A DNA stretch of 59,469 nt. It comes from Bacteroidota bacterium. Lineage in GTDB: Bacteria; Bacteroidota; Ignavibacteria; Ignavibacteriales; Melioribacteraceae. The notes beneath the pieces are model-generated. The model was not told the DNA's origin, did not search any database, and was given only the letters and a program-made list of their open reading frames with translations. Numbering within the stretch: position 1 is the first letter of the stretch; each line of letters begins with the position of its first letter. The position numbers and the translations under genes were made by a program. Shown here one piece after another: positions 16,145 through 24,945 of this stretch. The stretch covers positions 1-59,469 of the forward strand of contig JAMCSN010000292.1 in assembly GCA_023381535.1 (NCBI GenBank), in the 5' to 3' direction.

Positions 16145-17467
16145 TTATTTATTTATTTCTACCAGTGGAACTTCGGTTTCTCTCATCGAATGAACTTTGT
16201 TCGGCACAGGAATCGAAACATCTTTCTTAACATACTTTTCAAACTCATCGCGGAATCGTGTGATCATAAATTTAACCGGCCACGCAGCGGCATCACCAAG
16301 TGCGCAGATTGTATTACCCTCAATGTTATTTGCAACGCTAATCAGCAAATCCAAATCCGCCGATGTGCCGTGTCCTTGATCGATGCGACGTAAAGTTTTT
16401 TCCATCCAGCCGGTACCTTCGCGGCATGGCGTGCATTGTCCGCAGCTTTCATGATGATAAAAATGAGCAATCCGAATTAAAACTTTTAACAAGTTCGTAT
16501 CTTCATCCATCACCATAACACCGCCGGTTCCGATTGCAGAACCAACTTCTTTCAATGATTCGGCATCCATTCGAACGCCTTCAAGCTGATCGCCGCGCAA
16601 CGGAGGCATAGACGAACCGCCGGGAATCACGCATTTAATTTTTTTATTGTCGCGTACACCGCCTGCGTAGTTATAAATTAGATCGGTCAGCAAAACTCCG
16701 GAAGGAAGTTCGTAAACGCCGGGTTTGTTAACGTGTCCGCTTATTCCAAATAAAATTGTGCCCGGATGTTTTGGTGCGCCGATTTTCGAAAACCATTCCC
16801 ACCCTTTTGAAATTATTGCCGGAACATTTGTAATCGTTTCAACATTGTTGATGGTGGTGGGATAGCCCCACAAACCGCGTTGCGCCGGAAACGGCGGTTT
16901 AACGCGCGGGTAACCGCGCAGCCCTTCGATCGAATTCATCAACGAAGATTCTTCGCCGCAAATGTAAGCGCCGGCTCCTTTGTGAATGAATATGTCGCAG
17001 CTGAAATCTATTCCAAAAGTTTCTTTCATTTTTTCGCCGACGAATCCGCGCGCGTAAGCTTCATCAACGGCTTTCTGCATCAGCTTAACCCATTTGTGAT
17101 ATTCCCCGCGGATGTAGAGATATGCAACCTTAGCGCCGATAGCGTAGCATGTTATAATCGCGCCTTCAATCAACTGGAAAGGATTGTCTTCAAAAATTTG
17201 TCGGTCCTTAAATGAACCCGGTTCGCTTTCATCGCCGTTGATGCAAAGATATTTTGGTTTATCGTTCGACTTCGGCATGAAGCTCCACTTCAAACCCGCT
17301 AAGAATGCAGCGCCGCCTCTTCCGCGCAATCCGGATTTTTTCACTTGATCGATTAGTTCATCCGGAGTTTGTTTGAAAGCTTTTCTTGCCGCTTCGAATC
17401 CGGAGTTAGCGAGATAAACTTCCATCTGATTCAGATTCGGTATTTCAGGTAAAACAATTCTTTCCAT
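16145..17467 (-). CDS. nuoF: NADH-quinone oxidoreductase subunit F
   Basis: The 440-aa NADH-binding subunit of complex I carries FMN and the N3 [4Fe-4S] cluster. Seen: GLRGRGGAAFLAGLKW and NGDESEPGSFKDR (FMN/NADH site), GAGAYICGEESSLMNSIEG, and the cluster motif ESCGQCTPCREG with a later Cys in NTICALGDAAAWP. The ATG overlaps the nuoE stop (TAATG). It is the last gene of this nuo cluster and is followed by a terminator, so nuoG-N must lie elsewhere. Confidence 0.96.
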   Translation of the reverse strand: MERIVLPEIPNLNQMEVYLANSGFEAARKAFKQTPDELIDQVKKSGLRGRGGAAFLAGLKWSFMPKSNDKPKYLCINGDESEPGSFKDRQIFEDNPFQLIEGAIITCYAIGAKVAYLYIRGEYHKWVKLMQKAVDEAYARGFVGEKMKETFGIDFSCDIFIHKGAGAYICGEESSLMNSIEGLRGYPRVKPPFPAQRGLWGYPTTINNVETITNVPAIISKGWEWFSKIGAPKHPGTILFGISGHVNKPGVYELPSGVLLTDLIYNYAGGVRDNKKIKCVIPGGSSMPPLRGDQLEGVRMDAESLKEVGSAIGTGGVMVMDEDTNLLKVLIRIAHFYHHESCGQCTPCREGTGWMEKTLRRIDQGHGTSADLDLLISVANNIEGNTICALGDAAAWPVKFMITRFRDEFEKYVKKDVSIPVPNKVHSMRETEVPLVEINK

Positions 17468-17940
17468 TATTTCAGCGAGTCGATAATTTCTAAAACTTTT
17501 TCTTTGCTTAAATTCTCGAAGTAGTCTTCGTTGACGGCTATCATCGGTGCGTAACCGCAAGCGCCCATGCATTCAACTTCTTCGAGAGAATATTTTCCAT
17601 CTGCAGTAACTTGCATGTGATCGATACCGAGCTTTCCTTTTACATCGTCCCAAATTTCGTAAGCACCGCGCAGCATGCAAGAAACATTCGTGCAAACTTG
17701 AATGTGATATTTTCCCATCGGTTTTGTGTGATACATAGTATAAAAAGTTACAACGCTAAGCACATTCACTTTGTCGATTCCCAACACATTAGCGATCTCT
17801 TCCATTGCTTCGTTGGTGATGTAACCATTTTGTTCTTGTGCAATGTAAACGACAGGCATCACCGCAGCTAAAGAAGTAGGATACTTCTTACGTACGTCAT
17901 CAATTCTTTTAAGACTTTCTTCAGTGAATTTGAATTCCAT
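17467..17940 (-). CDS. nuoE: NADH-quinone oxidoreductase subunit E
   Basis: The 157-aa thioredoxin-like subunit binds the N1a [2Fe-2S] cluster through CTNVSCMLRG and VECMGACGYAP, both intact. The helical N-terminal region (YPTSLAAVMPVVYIAQEQNGYI) is typical. It overlaps nuoF by one base. It is separated from nuoD by about 500 bp holding a four-helix-bundle gene and repeats, while all other genes in this operon are spaced by less than 6 bp or overlap. Confidence 0.96.
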   Translation of the reverse strand: MEFKFTEESLKRIDDVRKKYPTSLAAVMPVVYIAQEQNGYITNEAMEEIANVLGIDKVNVLSVVTFYTMYHTKPMGKYHIQVCTNVSCMLRGAYEIWDDVKGKLGIDHMQVTADGKYSLEEVECMGACGYAPMIAVNEDYFENLSKEKVLEIIDSLK

Positions 17941-17950
17941 TTTTACCTCA

Positions 17951-18016
17951 GATCAAGAGCTCGCCTCGTCTTCGACAAGTCGAAGCGGGCATGAGCAAGA
18001 ATAAGAGCAAGAACAT
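17951..18016. repeat. downstream flank of the four-helix-bundle cassette
   Basis: Contains GATCAAGAGC (17951-17960), a palindrome CTTCGAC-AA-GTCGAAG (17970-17985), and a short-period run with GAGCAAGAATAAGAGCA at 17993-18009. The same 17-mer occurs inverted at 23824-23840. A related inverted arm (CTTGCACGTGCTCTTG, TTCTTGATC) lies at the other side of the four-helix gene, 18413-18437. The pair resembles imperfect terminal inverted repeats. Confidence 0.6.
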
Positions 18017-18409
18017 TTATAATGTGTAATTCTCTTCTGACTCATACACTCGATCAGAATTACTTTTTATTAAGCCCATAATCATTGATACTACTTCTTT
18101 TAGTTGGTTCTTCCCTTGAATAAGCATTTCATCATTGACTAAGCCTTTCGAATGCAAGACATCTAAACATGCAGCCGATTCTAGACTAGAACCCTTCGCA
18201 ATATCAAAATATCTACAACGATCTTTGCCAGAAAACTTACCATTGCCCTCTGCAATATTTAGAGCGATTGAATCCGATGCTCTTTCAAATTGGTCAATAG
18301 TTGGATTCTTCGTTTTTATATCACGTAACACTTTGTGCACCCAAACAACAAACTCAATAGCTTTTTGATACACTTTCAGTTTTTCATGATCAAAATAAAC
18401 TTCATTCAT
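18017..18409 (-). CDS. four-helix bundle protein (IVS/S23-like)
   Basis: The 130-aa protein matches the four-helix bundle family first seen in 23S rRNA intervening sequences. Seen: a DHEKLKVYQKAIEFVVWVHK start, FERASDSIALNIAEGNGKFS, and RYFDIAKGSSLESAACLDV. The start is the ATG at 18409; a frame extension to 18496 would overlap nuoD and is unlikely. Function of the family is unknown. It interrupts nuoD-nuoE and is bounded by inverted GAGCAAGAA-type repeats, which suggests insertion of a mobile cassette into an otherwise tightly packed operon. No transposase is encoded. Confidence 0.88.
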   Translation of the reverse strand: MNEVYFDHEKLKVYQKAIEFVVWVHKVLRDIKTKNPTIDQFERASDSIALNIAEGNGKFSGKDRCRYFDIAKGSSLESAACLDVLHSKGLVNDEMLIQGKNQLKEVVSMIMGLIKSNSDRVYESEENYTL

Positions 18410-18440
18410 TTCTTGCACGTGCTCTTGTTCTTGATCTTCG

Positions 18441-19691
18441 TCACTTATCTGCTTCCCCCATAACCGGATCGAGACTACCAATGATAGCGACAACATCCGA
18501 TATCATTGCGCCCTTGCATAATTTTGGTATCGCTTGCAAATTACAGAACGATGGCGAATGTATTTTCAATTTCCACGGATTACCGGTTCCGTTACTAACA
18601 AAATAAAATCCCAATTCGCCTTTCGGATTCTCAACAGAAAAGTATGTGTCGCCAACAGGCGGATTAATTCCAAAATTTACAATCATGAAATCGTGAATAA
18701 GCTCTTCCATCTTGGAATAAATCTCCGTTTTATGAGGAAGAACTTTTTTCGGATCATTCGCCATCACTTCGCCATTAGGAATCTTATCGAGAAGCTGATT
18801 CAAAATTTTCGCGCTCTCCCTTAATTCATCGCCTCTCTGAAAATAACGCGCAAGGCAATCGCCTTCCGTGTAAACCGGTATGTTGAAATCAACTTCGTTA
18901 TAGAACAAATATGGTTTAGCGCGACGGACATCGTACTCAACACCGCTCGCGCGAAGATTCGGACCGGTTATGCCGAGATCAATCGCATCTTCTTTCGACA
19001 AAATCCCAATACCTTCAAGACGATCAATAAAAATTCTGTTGCCAAGCATTAGTTTATCCATTTCAACCATCGCCGGTTCAATCTCTTCCAAAAACTTTCT
19101 TGCCATTGCAATTGCTTCATCATCTATATCCGCAGCTACACCGCCGATCCGCGTATAGCTTGTAGTAAATCTAGCGCCGGCAAGTCGATCGAAAATATTT
19201 TGAATCTTTTCACGCTCACGGAACGTCCACATAACCATCGTAACCGCGCCGACATCCATAGCGAAGGTTCCTATTGCAACAAGATGCGATGCAATTCTAG
19301 AAAGTTCGGATACGATCATGCGAATGTATTGAGCGCGTTTCGGCGCTTCAATTCCGGCAAGTTTTTCGACAGCAAGGACATATGCAACATTATTGCACAT
19401 CGTAGCAAGATAATCGAGACGGTCGGTATGAGGAATGAATTCGATGTAGCTCATGTTCTCAGCCATCTTTTCATATCCGCGATGCAGATAGCCGAGTTCA
19501 GGCACGATACCCATAACAGTTTCACCATCAAGTCGTAACACGAGACGCAGAACACCGTGCGTTGCCGGATGCTGCGGACCCATGTTGATAACCATTTCGT
19601 TTTCCAGCGCGTCTTCTATAGTGAGACCCGGATCATCGTGAAGACGTTTGAGAAGTTTTTCGTCGTTATATATTTGTGAAATTCTATCCAT
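18441..19691 (-). CDS. nuoD: NADH-quinone oxidoreductase subunit D
   Basis: The 416-aa 49-kDa subunit of the complex I peripheral arm forms the quinone site with NuoB. Seen: NMGPQHPATHGVLRLVLRLDGE, the Tyr/His region ELGYLHRGYEKM, HTDRLDYLATMCNNVAY and a full-length C-terminus IGSLDPVMGEADK. It starts 1 bp after nuoC. The C-terminus is intact, so the four-helix cassette inserted after the stop codon without damaging it. Confidence 0.96.
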   Translation of the reverse strand: MDRISQIYNDEKLLKRLHDDPGLTIEDALENEMVINMGPQHPATHGVLRLVLRLDGETVMGIVPELGYLHRGYEKMAENMSYIEFIPHTDRLDYLATMCNNVAYVLAVEKLAGIEAPKRAQYIRMIVSELSRIASHLVAIGTFAMDVGAVTMVMWTFREREKIQNIFDRLAGARFTTSYTRIGGVAADIDDEAIAMARKFLEEIEPAMVEMDKLMLGNRIFIDRLEGIGILSKEDAIDLGITGPNLRASGVEYDVRRAKPYLFYNEVDFNIPVYTEGDCLARYFQRGDELRESAKILNQLLDKIPNGEVMANDPKKVLPHKTEIYSKMEELIHDFMIVNFGINPPVGDTYFSVENPKGELGFYFVSNGTGNPWKLKIHSPSFCNLQAIPKLCKGAMISDVVAIIGSLDPVMGEADK

Positions 19692-19692
19692 C

Positions 19693-20187
19693 TTATTCAG
19701 CTTTTTTAGGGAAAGGTAAAGAACCGGGAATTCCGAGTAACGGGAAATCTTTTCTTAACGGATAATGTTCAAAACCTTCCGGCATGTACATTCTTCTAAG
19801 ATCCGGATGATTTAAAAATTTAATCCCGTACATATCATAAGTCTCGCGCTCGTACCAGTCGGCACTTTTCCATAACGATGTTACACTCTCTATCGAGTTC
19901 GATTCATCGGTAACGTTTGCCTTAATGCGAAGAGTAAAATTTAGTTTGAATGAATGAATATGATAGACAACAGTGAATCTGTTTTTTCTGGTAGCCCAAT
20001 CGATTGCAGTTACATCTTTACACATTAGGAATTGAAGATCGGGATCATTCTTTAAAAAATTTCCCAACGGAACAATTTGATCTTTCCTAATCGTCAGACA
20101 AAGATCGTCTCTAAAATCGGAAACTTCTTCCAGTGCGGATCCAAATTTCTCTTTTACTTTTTCTACGATGAGCGCTTTAACATCCAT
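19693..20187 (-). CDS. nuoC: NADH-quinone oxidoreductase subunit C
   Basis: The 164-aa 30-kDa subunit of the peripheral arm is recognised by TVVYHIHSFKLNFTLRIKANV, the hallmark SADWYERETYDMYGIKFLNHPDLRRMYMPEGFEHYPLRKDFPL, and a short C-terminus. It sits 4 bp after nuoB and is separate from nuoD (not the fused NuoCD of enterics). Confidence 0.96.
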   Translation of the reverse strand: MDVKALIVEKVKEKFGSALEEVSDFRDDLCLTIRKDQIVPLGNFLKNDPDLQFLMCKDVTAIDWATRKNRFTVVYHIHSFKLNFTLRIKANVTDESNSIESVTSLWKSADWYERETYDMYGIKFLNHPDLRRMYMPEGFEHYPLRKDFPLLGIPGSLPFPKKAE

Positions 20188-20191
20188 AAGA

Positions 20192-20710
20192 TTAGTTTTG
20201 AGCGAGTTCTAGATCAACCATAGGTCTGTTCTGAAAATCGCGTGCTTTTGTTTTTCCAATTTTTTCTTGAAGCGTCATTAACGCATTTAATAAATTTTCC
20301 GGACGAGGAGGACAACCGGCAGTATAAACATCAACCGGAAGAAATTGATCTATGCCTTGCACAACGCTGTATGAACGGTACATTCCGCCGGATGAAGTGC
20401 ACGCTCCCATTGCAATCACCCACTTTGGTTCCGGCATCTGATCATAAATTCTTCTTACAACTTGGGCCATCTTATAGGTCACTGTTCCCGCAACAATCAT
20501 AAGATCGCATTGGCGAGGAGTGAAACGCATTACTTCGGAACCGAATCTTGCAATATCATATTTCGGATCAGCTGCGGAAATCATTTCGATTGCACAGCAA
20601 GAAATTCCCATCGGCATCGGCCAAACGGAACTTTTGCGCGCCCATCCTACGATTGCATCTATTGTTGTGGTGATGTATCCGTCTTTTTGAAGGACAGCTT
20701 CTAATCCCAC
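20192..20710 (-). CDS. nuoB: NADH-quinone oxidoreductase subunit B
   Basis: The 172-aa subunit carries the N2 [4Fe-4S] cluster that reduces quinone. The ligands are visible: the adjacent pair in ISCCAIEM, the Cys of [11 protein letters not shown] and the Cys of [11 protein letters not shown]. It overlaps nuoA by 10 bp. Confidence 0.96.
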   Translation of the reverse strand: MGLEAVLQKDGYITTTIDAIVGWARKSSVWPMPMGISCCAIEMISAADPKYDIARFGSEVMRFTPRQCDLMIVAGTVTYKMAQVVRRIYDQMPEPKWVIAMGACTSSGGMYRSYSVVQGIDQFLPVDVYTAGCPPRPENLLNALMTLQEKIGKTKARDFQNRPMVDLELAQN

Positions 20711-21069
20711 TTTAAGCCTCCCTTTCTATAAACATAAAGGTATCCTAATTCAAGAACTATCAAGAATATAAACATCGGTAAGAACGCAAAGATTCCGAAT
20801 TCATTAAAAAGTTTTTTGAATTGCACAGCCCATGGATAAACGTAAATTACTTCAATATCAAATATTATAAACAGCATGGCAACGAGGTAGTACTTGATGG
20901 AAATTCTTTCGTGAGTTGTACCAACGGGGTCTTTGCCGCTTTCATACGACATCAATTTTATTTTGGTTGGGCGCTGCGGACCGAATATTTTAGAGGACAA
21001 AACCACGATTCCGCCAAAAGCAGAAGCAACAACAATGACAAGAATAACCGGTATGTAATCGAGAATCAT
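20701..21069 (-). CDS. nuoA: NADH-quinone oxidoreductase subunit A
   Basis: The 122-aa membrane subunit has three predicted helices: an N-terminal one, [22 protein letters not shown], and [21 protein letters not shown]. It carries the conserved [20 protein letters not shown] loop that contacts the quinone channel. It is the first gene of the nuoABCDEF unit. The 139 bp upstream to lysJ hold the lysJ terminator and presumably the nuo promoter, which I could not pin down. Confidence 0.95.
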   Translation of the reverse strand: MILDYIPVILVIVVASAFGGIVVLSSKIFGPQRPTKIKLMSYESGKDPVGTTHERISIKYYLVAMLFIIFDIEVIYVYPWAVQFKKLFNEFGIFAFLPMFIFLIVLELGYLYVYRKGGLKWD

Positions 21070-21159
21070 AGCTAGAATTAATTTTTTAACGTGTCAAAAA
21101 TAAATGAAATGCGGTTATAAAGCAAAGAAAGTATTTGAGAGTGTAGAACGATGAGGATA

Positions 21160-21190
21160 GAATGCAGAACTAATTTCTAATTCTGCATTC
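21160..21190 (-). terminator. hairpin terminator after lysJ
   Basis: GAATGCAGAA (21160-21169) and TTCTGCATTC (21181-21190) form a perfect 10-bp stem with an 11-nt loop. Between it and the lysJ stop is AATTCTCAATT, also found after nuoF at 16115-16125. Confidence 0.6.
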
Positions 21191-21208
21191 TCAATTAGCA
21201 ATTCTCAA

Positions 21209-22363
21209 TTATTTTAATATTTCCGCTAACTTTTCAACTACCGTATCCAAATCCTCATAGCTGATTACCAGCGGCGGCAGCATACGCAATACGGTTGTGC
21301 CGGCCGGAAGTGAAATTATTCCTTTGTTGAGCAGCTCAACTATAACGGGTTGCGATTTGTCTTTCAGTTCGATGCCAATCATCAAACCGACAATTCTAAT
21401 CTCGCGAACCTTTGAAAGGTTAAGCTTTTCCAATTTCTCTTTGAAATATTTTCCTTTTGCTTCTGCTTGTTCCCAAAGTTTATTTTCAATCATGAAGTCG
21501 ATTGATGCGATTCCGGCTGCACATGCGAGCGGATTACCGCCGAATGTTGAACCGTGTTTGCTTTTTTCAACTTGGATTTTATCCGAGCATAAAATTGCGC
21601 CCATCGGGAAACCGCCGGCAATTGATTTTGCCAATGTCATTATGTCGGCTTCGATCCCCAAATTTTCAATTGCAAACATTTTTCCGGTACGGCAGAATCC
21701 GGTTTGGATTTCATCGATGATCAAAAGAATATTTTTTTCGTCGCAAAGCTGTCGTACTTTTTGAAAATATTCTTTCTGTCCGACGTTTATTCCGCCCTCT
21801 CCTTGAATCGGTTCAAGAATGATTCCGGCTGTATCGTCGTCAACTGCTTCAGCAAGTTTTTCAAAATTATTGTACGGAACAAATGTGAAACCCGGAACAA
21901 GCGGTTCAAATCCTTCGCGGTATTCTTTTTTATATGTAGCGCTTAACGCGCCCAATGTTCTTCCATGAAAACCTTTCATCGCAGCGATGAACTTTGTTTT
22001 CTTAGTATTCAATCTCACAAACTTGATTGCGCCTTCGATAGCTTCCGTTCCGCTGTTTGTCAAGAAAGCTTTTGTTAAATTCTTCGGTGCAATGCTGAAA
22101 AGTTTCTCCAGAAAAATTGCTTTAGTATCGTTGTAAAAAGTATTCGGGCAAGTAATCAAAGTGGATGCTTGCTTGGTTAACGCTTCCACAACTTTTTCGT
22201 TGGAGTGACCAATGTTTGCAACGCTGATACCTGCAGCCATGTCAATATATTCGTTGCCATTGTCGTCCCACAATCTCGCGCCTTTGCCTTTAACCAAGAC
22301 AACATCGCGCCGCGGGTAAACGTCAATTTCATATTTCTGGGTAATTTCTTTGTAGTCAATCAT
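21209..22363 (-). CDS. lysJ: LysW-gamma-L-lysine aminotransferase
   Basis: The 384-aa class III PLP aminotransferase is of the ArgD/LysJ type. Seen: TNSGTEAIEGAIKFVRL, GFHGRTLGALSAT, and the PLP-site sequence IIDEIQTGFCRTGKMFA, followed by the lysine in TLAKSIAGGFPMGA. The ATG overlaps the lysZ stop by 4 bp. In the LysW pathway it converts LysW-aminoadipate semialdehyde to LysW-lysine with glutamate as donor. ArgD activity on the ornithine branch is possible. It is the last gene of the operon; lysK, needed to release lysine from LysW, is not in this window. Confidence 0.88.
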   Translation of the reverse strand: MIDYKEITQKYEIDVYPRRDVVLVKGKGARLWDDNGNEYIDMAAGISVANIGHSNEKVVEALTKQASTLITCPNTFYNDTKAIFLEKLFSIAPKNLTKAFLTNSGTEAIEGAIKFVRLNTKKTKFIAAMKGFHGRTLGALSATYKKEYREGFEPLVPGFTFVPYNNFEKLAEAVDDDTAGIILEPIQGEGGINVGQKEYFQKVRQLCDEKNILLIIDEIQTGFCRTGKMFAIENLGIEADIMTLAKSIAGGFPMGAILCSDKIQVEKSKHGSTFGGNPLACAAGIASIDFMIENKLWEQAEAKGKYFKEKLEKLNLSKVREIRIVGLMIGIELKDKSQPVIVELLNKGIISLPAGTTVLRMLPPLVISYEDLDTVVEKLAEILK

Positions 22364-23172
22364 TGTATTGTTGTCCCTTTACCATTTAATGCATCTTTAA
22401 TTGGATTTTCCGTCCTGCCGTCGGAGAGAATTACTGTTGTGCCTCCGGCTTCTCCCGAAGGGATGCCTTCGCAGAATAATTTTCTGAGCGCTAGAATTTT
22501 GCGTTTCATTCTGCCATCAACTTTTTGTTCCATCGTTTCAAGTTCGGACTTAGACATTTTTGTTACGAGCGATGACGGATCGTTCTTATCTAATAGAAAG
22601 CCCGGCGCTTCGATGAGCGAAATAATTTTATCAGCTTTGAACTCGCTCTGCAGCAGAGCAACTATATCATCGTTCTCGGAATTGATTGCGAAATTATTTT
22701 CATCAATCAATGGAACACTTAGTACCGGCGTATAACCATTTTCAAGTAACAAATCTAACAGTTGTTTATTGATCGCTTTAGGTTTGCCGGAAAAATCTCT
22801 AAGCAAAAGAGTTTTGCCGCCTTCACGAACTTTTATTCCGCTGTTACGTTTACCTTGAAGCAATTTTCCATCAACACCGGACAAGCCAACTGCGTTAATA
22901 CCATTTTGCTGCAATAGTTCTACAATACGTTTGTTCTTTAGTCCGGCGTAAGCCATCATCATTAGATCGATTGTGTTTTCATCGCTCAAGACCGAATCGT
23001 AACCGGAAAGCGATGTAACAACTTTCTTTTCGATACCAAGTTTTTGTGCAAGTTCATCACGCAACGCATTGGCGCCGTGAACAATTATGAATTTCTCGTT
23101 GACAGTCGCAAGATCAACAGCTATCCCTTTCAAGTTCAATTCTTTTCCGCCGCCTATCTTAATTAGAAGCAT
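22360..23172 (-). CDS. lysZ: LysW-aminoadipate kinase
   Basis: The 270-aa amino-acid kinase is related to ArgB. The N-terminal LLIKIGGGKELNLKGIAVDL, the substrate/ATP segment GLSGVDGKLLQGKR, and NSENDDIVALLQSEFKADKIISL are family-typical. It phosphorylates the gamma-carboxyl of aminoadipate (or glutamate) bound to LysW. It overlaps the amidotransferase gene upstream by 10 bp and lysJ downstream by 4 bp. Assignment to LysZ and not ArgB follows from lysW and lysX in the same operon. Confidence 0.88.
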   Translation of the reverse strand: MLLIKIGGGKELNLKGIAVDLATVNEKFIIVHGANALRDELAQKLGIEKKVVTSLSGYDSVLSDENTIDLMMMAYAGLKNKRIVELLQQNGINAVGLSGVDGKLLQGKRNSGIKVREGGKTLLLRDFSGKPKAINKQLLDLLLENGYTPVLSVPLIDENNFAINSENDDIVALLQSEFKADKIISLIEAPGFLLDKNDPSSLVTKMSKSELETMEQKVDGRMKRKILALRKLFCEGIPSGEAGGTTVILSDGRTENPIKDALNGKGTTIQ

Positions 23173-23807
23173 GGAATCTCCGTTAACGAATTATTTGCAA
23201 TCGGCAGCCAATCATTTTCATCGGGAAACTTTTCAGAACACACTGCAACGGTATTTCTATTTTGATACTTATACATAGTAAAGTAATCTGCGTCCTCGCT
23301 AAACTGAGCATAAACATAAGCAGCTTCATTATCTGTCCAAATAATATTCATCGCCCGAACGTAATTTGATTTTTGGTTTATGATTTCAGTTCCCTTATGA
23401 ATTGCTTCTTTGATGTTCCCTTTATCAAAACGTTTTATATAGTTAAAAATCTTTTCTGCGCCGATTCTGCCTTCTTCTTTTATTTTCACGCCGCGCAGTT
23501 CACCGTTAAAAATGAAAATGTTTTTCTCATCATTAAATGGCATATTGTTTTCGACTGCTATCCCCTCATCCTTAAACGCACTCCGAGCATGAACAATCAG
23601 ACGGTCGGTAAATCCAAACTTTGAAAGATCTGCTTCCCAAATTGGTTTTACATTTCTGTAAAATTTCCATTCGTTACCAACGCGATAAGCGCAGCCCCAA
23701 CCGTGTCCTTGAAATTCTCTGCTGTTCCTTGCAACCAAAGCAAATTTTTTCAGATAATCTTCAACTGCAAATTGTTGTTTCGAGTTAACGTAAAGTAGTC
23801 TGCACAT
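23163..23807 (-). CDS. class II glutamine amidotransferase
   Basis: The 214-aa N-terminal-nucleophile amidotransferase is of the YafJ/GAT-II type, with the catalytic Cys at position 2 (MCRLLYV). Also seen: HGWGCAYRVGNEW, LIVHARSAF, ENNMPFNDE and the FNGELRGV loop. It has no fused synthetase domain. It lies between lysY and lysZ and overlaps lysZ by 10 bp, so it is translated with the lysine genes. I know no established role for such an enzyme in the LysW pathway. It may supply ammonia or hydrolyse a gamma-glutamyl-like bond (speculation). Confidence 0.85.
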   Translation of the reverse strand: MCRLLYVNSKQQFAVEDYLKKFALVARNSREFQGHGWGCAYRVGNEWKFYRNVKPIWEADLSKFGFTDRLIVHARSAFKDEGIAVENNMPFNDEKNIFIFNGELRGVKIKEEGRIGAEKIFNYIKRFDKGNIKEAIHKGTEIINQKSNYVRAMNIIWTDNEAAYVYAQFSEDADYFTMYKYQNRNTVAVCSEKFPDENDWLPIANNSLTEIPCF

Positions 23808-23811
23808 TTTC

Positions 23812-23893
23812 TAATCTTGCTCATGCTCTTATTCTTGCTCTTGCTCTAAGGCTCATGATTAAGATCAAGAGCAAGTGCAAGATCAAGAACGGG
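23812..23893. repeat. solo inverted short-period repeat (MITE-like)
   Basis: Two arms face each other around AAGGCTCATGATTA: a CTTGCTC/TTCTTGCTC-type arm (23816-23854) and an AAGATCAAGAGCAAG/TGCAAGATCAAGAAC arm (23871-23890s). The left arm contains the exact inverse of the 17-mer found beside the four-helix gene at 17993-18009. It has no gene inside. It widens the lysY-amidotransferase gap to 91 bp in an operon whose genes otherwise mostly overlap. Confidence 0.6.
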
Positions 23894-23898
23894 AATTA

Positions 23899-24945
23899 TT
23901 ATATTGGATGAAGACCCGGAAATTCGAGTCCGGTTCTTTCATCAAAACCGTACATCAGGTTAAATGCTTGCAATGCTTGCCCCGCAGCGCCCTTCATCAA
24001 ATTGTCTATCGCGCTGATCACAACAACTCGATTTGAGAATTCATCTTTCTTGAAACCGATATCGCAATAATTAGTCCCGGCTAATAATTTCGGTTCCGGG
24101 TAGCGATAAATTCCTTCGCTTTCTTTCACGATTCTGATGAACGGTTCGTTACCGTAAGCTTCGCGATAAATTTTCCAAATATCTTTCTCTTGCAAATTCT
24201 CTTTCAAGAAAACGTGACACGTAGCGAGCAAACCCCGCACGATATCGATTGCCGTTGCTGAAAAATGTACAGCAATTTTATTTCCAAAGGACAATTCTTG
24301 TAAAATTTCCGCCGAGTGTCTGTGCTGAGTAGGCATGTAGGAACGCACAACGCCGCTACGTTCCGGGTGATGCGATCCTTCGTTAACTTTATTTCCGCCT
24401 TCACTCGAACCGGCTTTGACCTCGATAACGGTTCTGTCTGTCTCAACCAAATTATTTTTGTAAAGCGGATATAAACCTAAAATACTCGCGGTTGCGTTAC
24501 AGCCAGCACTTGAAATGTAATTTGCTTTCTTCATTTCCTCGCGGTGAAGCTCAGGAATACCATAAACGAATTCATTCAACAGTTCGGGTCGAGCATGTTT
24601 ATGTCCGTACCACTTTTCATATTCAGCAACATCTTTCAATCTAAAGTCGGCACTCAAATCAATTATTTTCGGGGCTAACTTTTTGAATTCATCAATTCTG
24701 TTTTGAGAACTGTTATGAGGCAAACACAAAAACAGCAAGTCGCATGGTTGCAGTTCTGCTGCAGATACAAACTTCAGCATCGTTGATTTGCGCAAGTTCG
24801 GATGAACTTTATGAACATATTTTCCCGTGTAACTTTCCGACGTAACTTGATTCACCTCAACATTCGGATGGAATAACAACAACCGTAACAATTCGCCACC
24901 GGTATAACCCGATGCACCAACAATGGAAACTTTCACCTTTTCCAT
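23899..24945 (-). CDS. lysY: LysW-aminoadipyl-phosphate reductase
   Basis: The 348-aa ArgC-like NADPH reductase has the nucleotide-binding start VSIVGASGYTGGELLRLL, the catalytic Cys in SSAGCNATASILGLYPL, and the EGSHHPER and QHRHSAEI substrate segments. It reduces the acyl phosphate on LysW to the semialdehyde. It overlaps the lysX stop by one base (TAATG). Both lysine and ornithine branches use this enzyme type. Confidence 0.9.
   Translation of the reverse strand: MEKVKVSIVGASGYTGGELLRLLLFHPNVEVNQVTSESYTGKYVHKVHPNLRKSTMLKFVSAAELQPCDLLFLCLPHNSSQNRIDEFKKLAPKIIDLSADFRLKDVAEYEKWYGHKHARPELLNEFVYGIPELHREEMKKANYISSAGCNATASILGLYPLYKNNLVETDRTVIEVKAGSSEGGNKVNEGSHHPERSGVVRSYMPTQHRHSAEILQELSFGNKIAVHFSATAIDIVRGLLATCHVFLKENLQEKDIWKIYREAYGNEPFIRIVKESEGIYRYPEPKLLAGTNYCDIGFKKDEFSNRVVVISAIDNLMKGAAGQALQAFNLMYGFDERTGLEFPGLHPI

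Noticed and set aside
18410..18496. Longer start for the four-helix protein
   Set aside because: It would overlap the conserved nuoD C-terminus in another frame; the family begins around the DHEKLKVYQKA segment.
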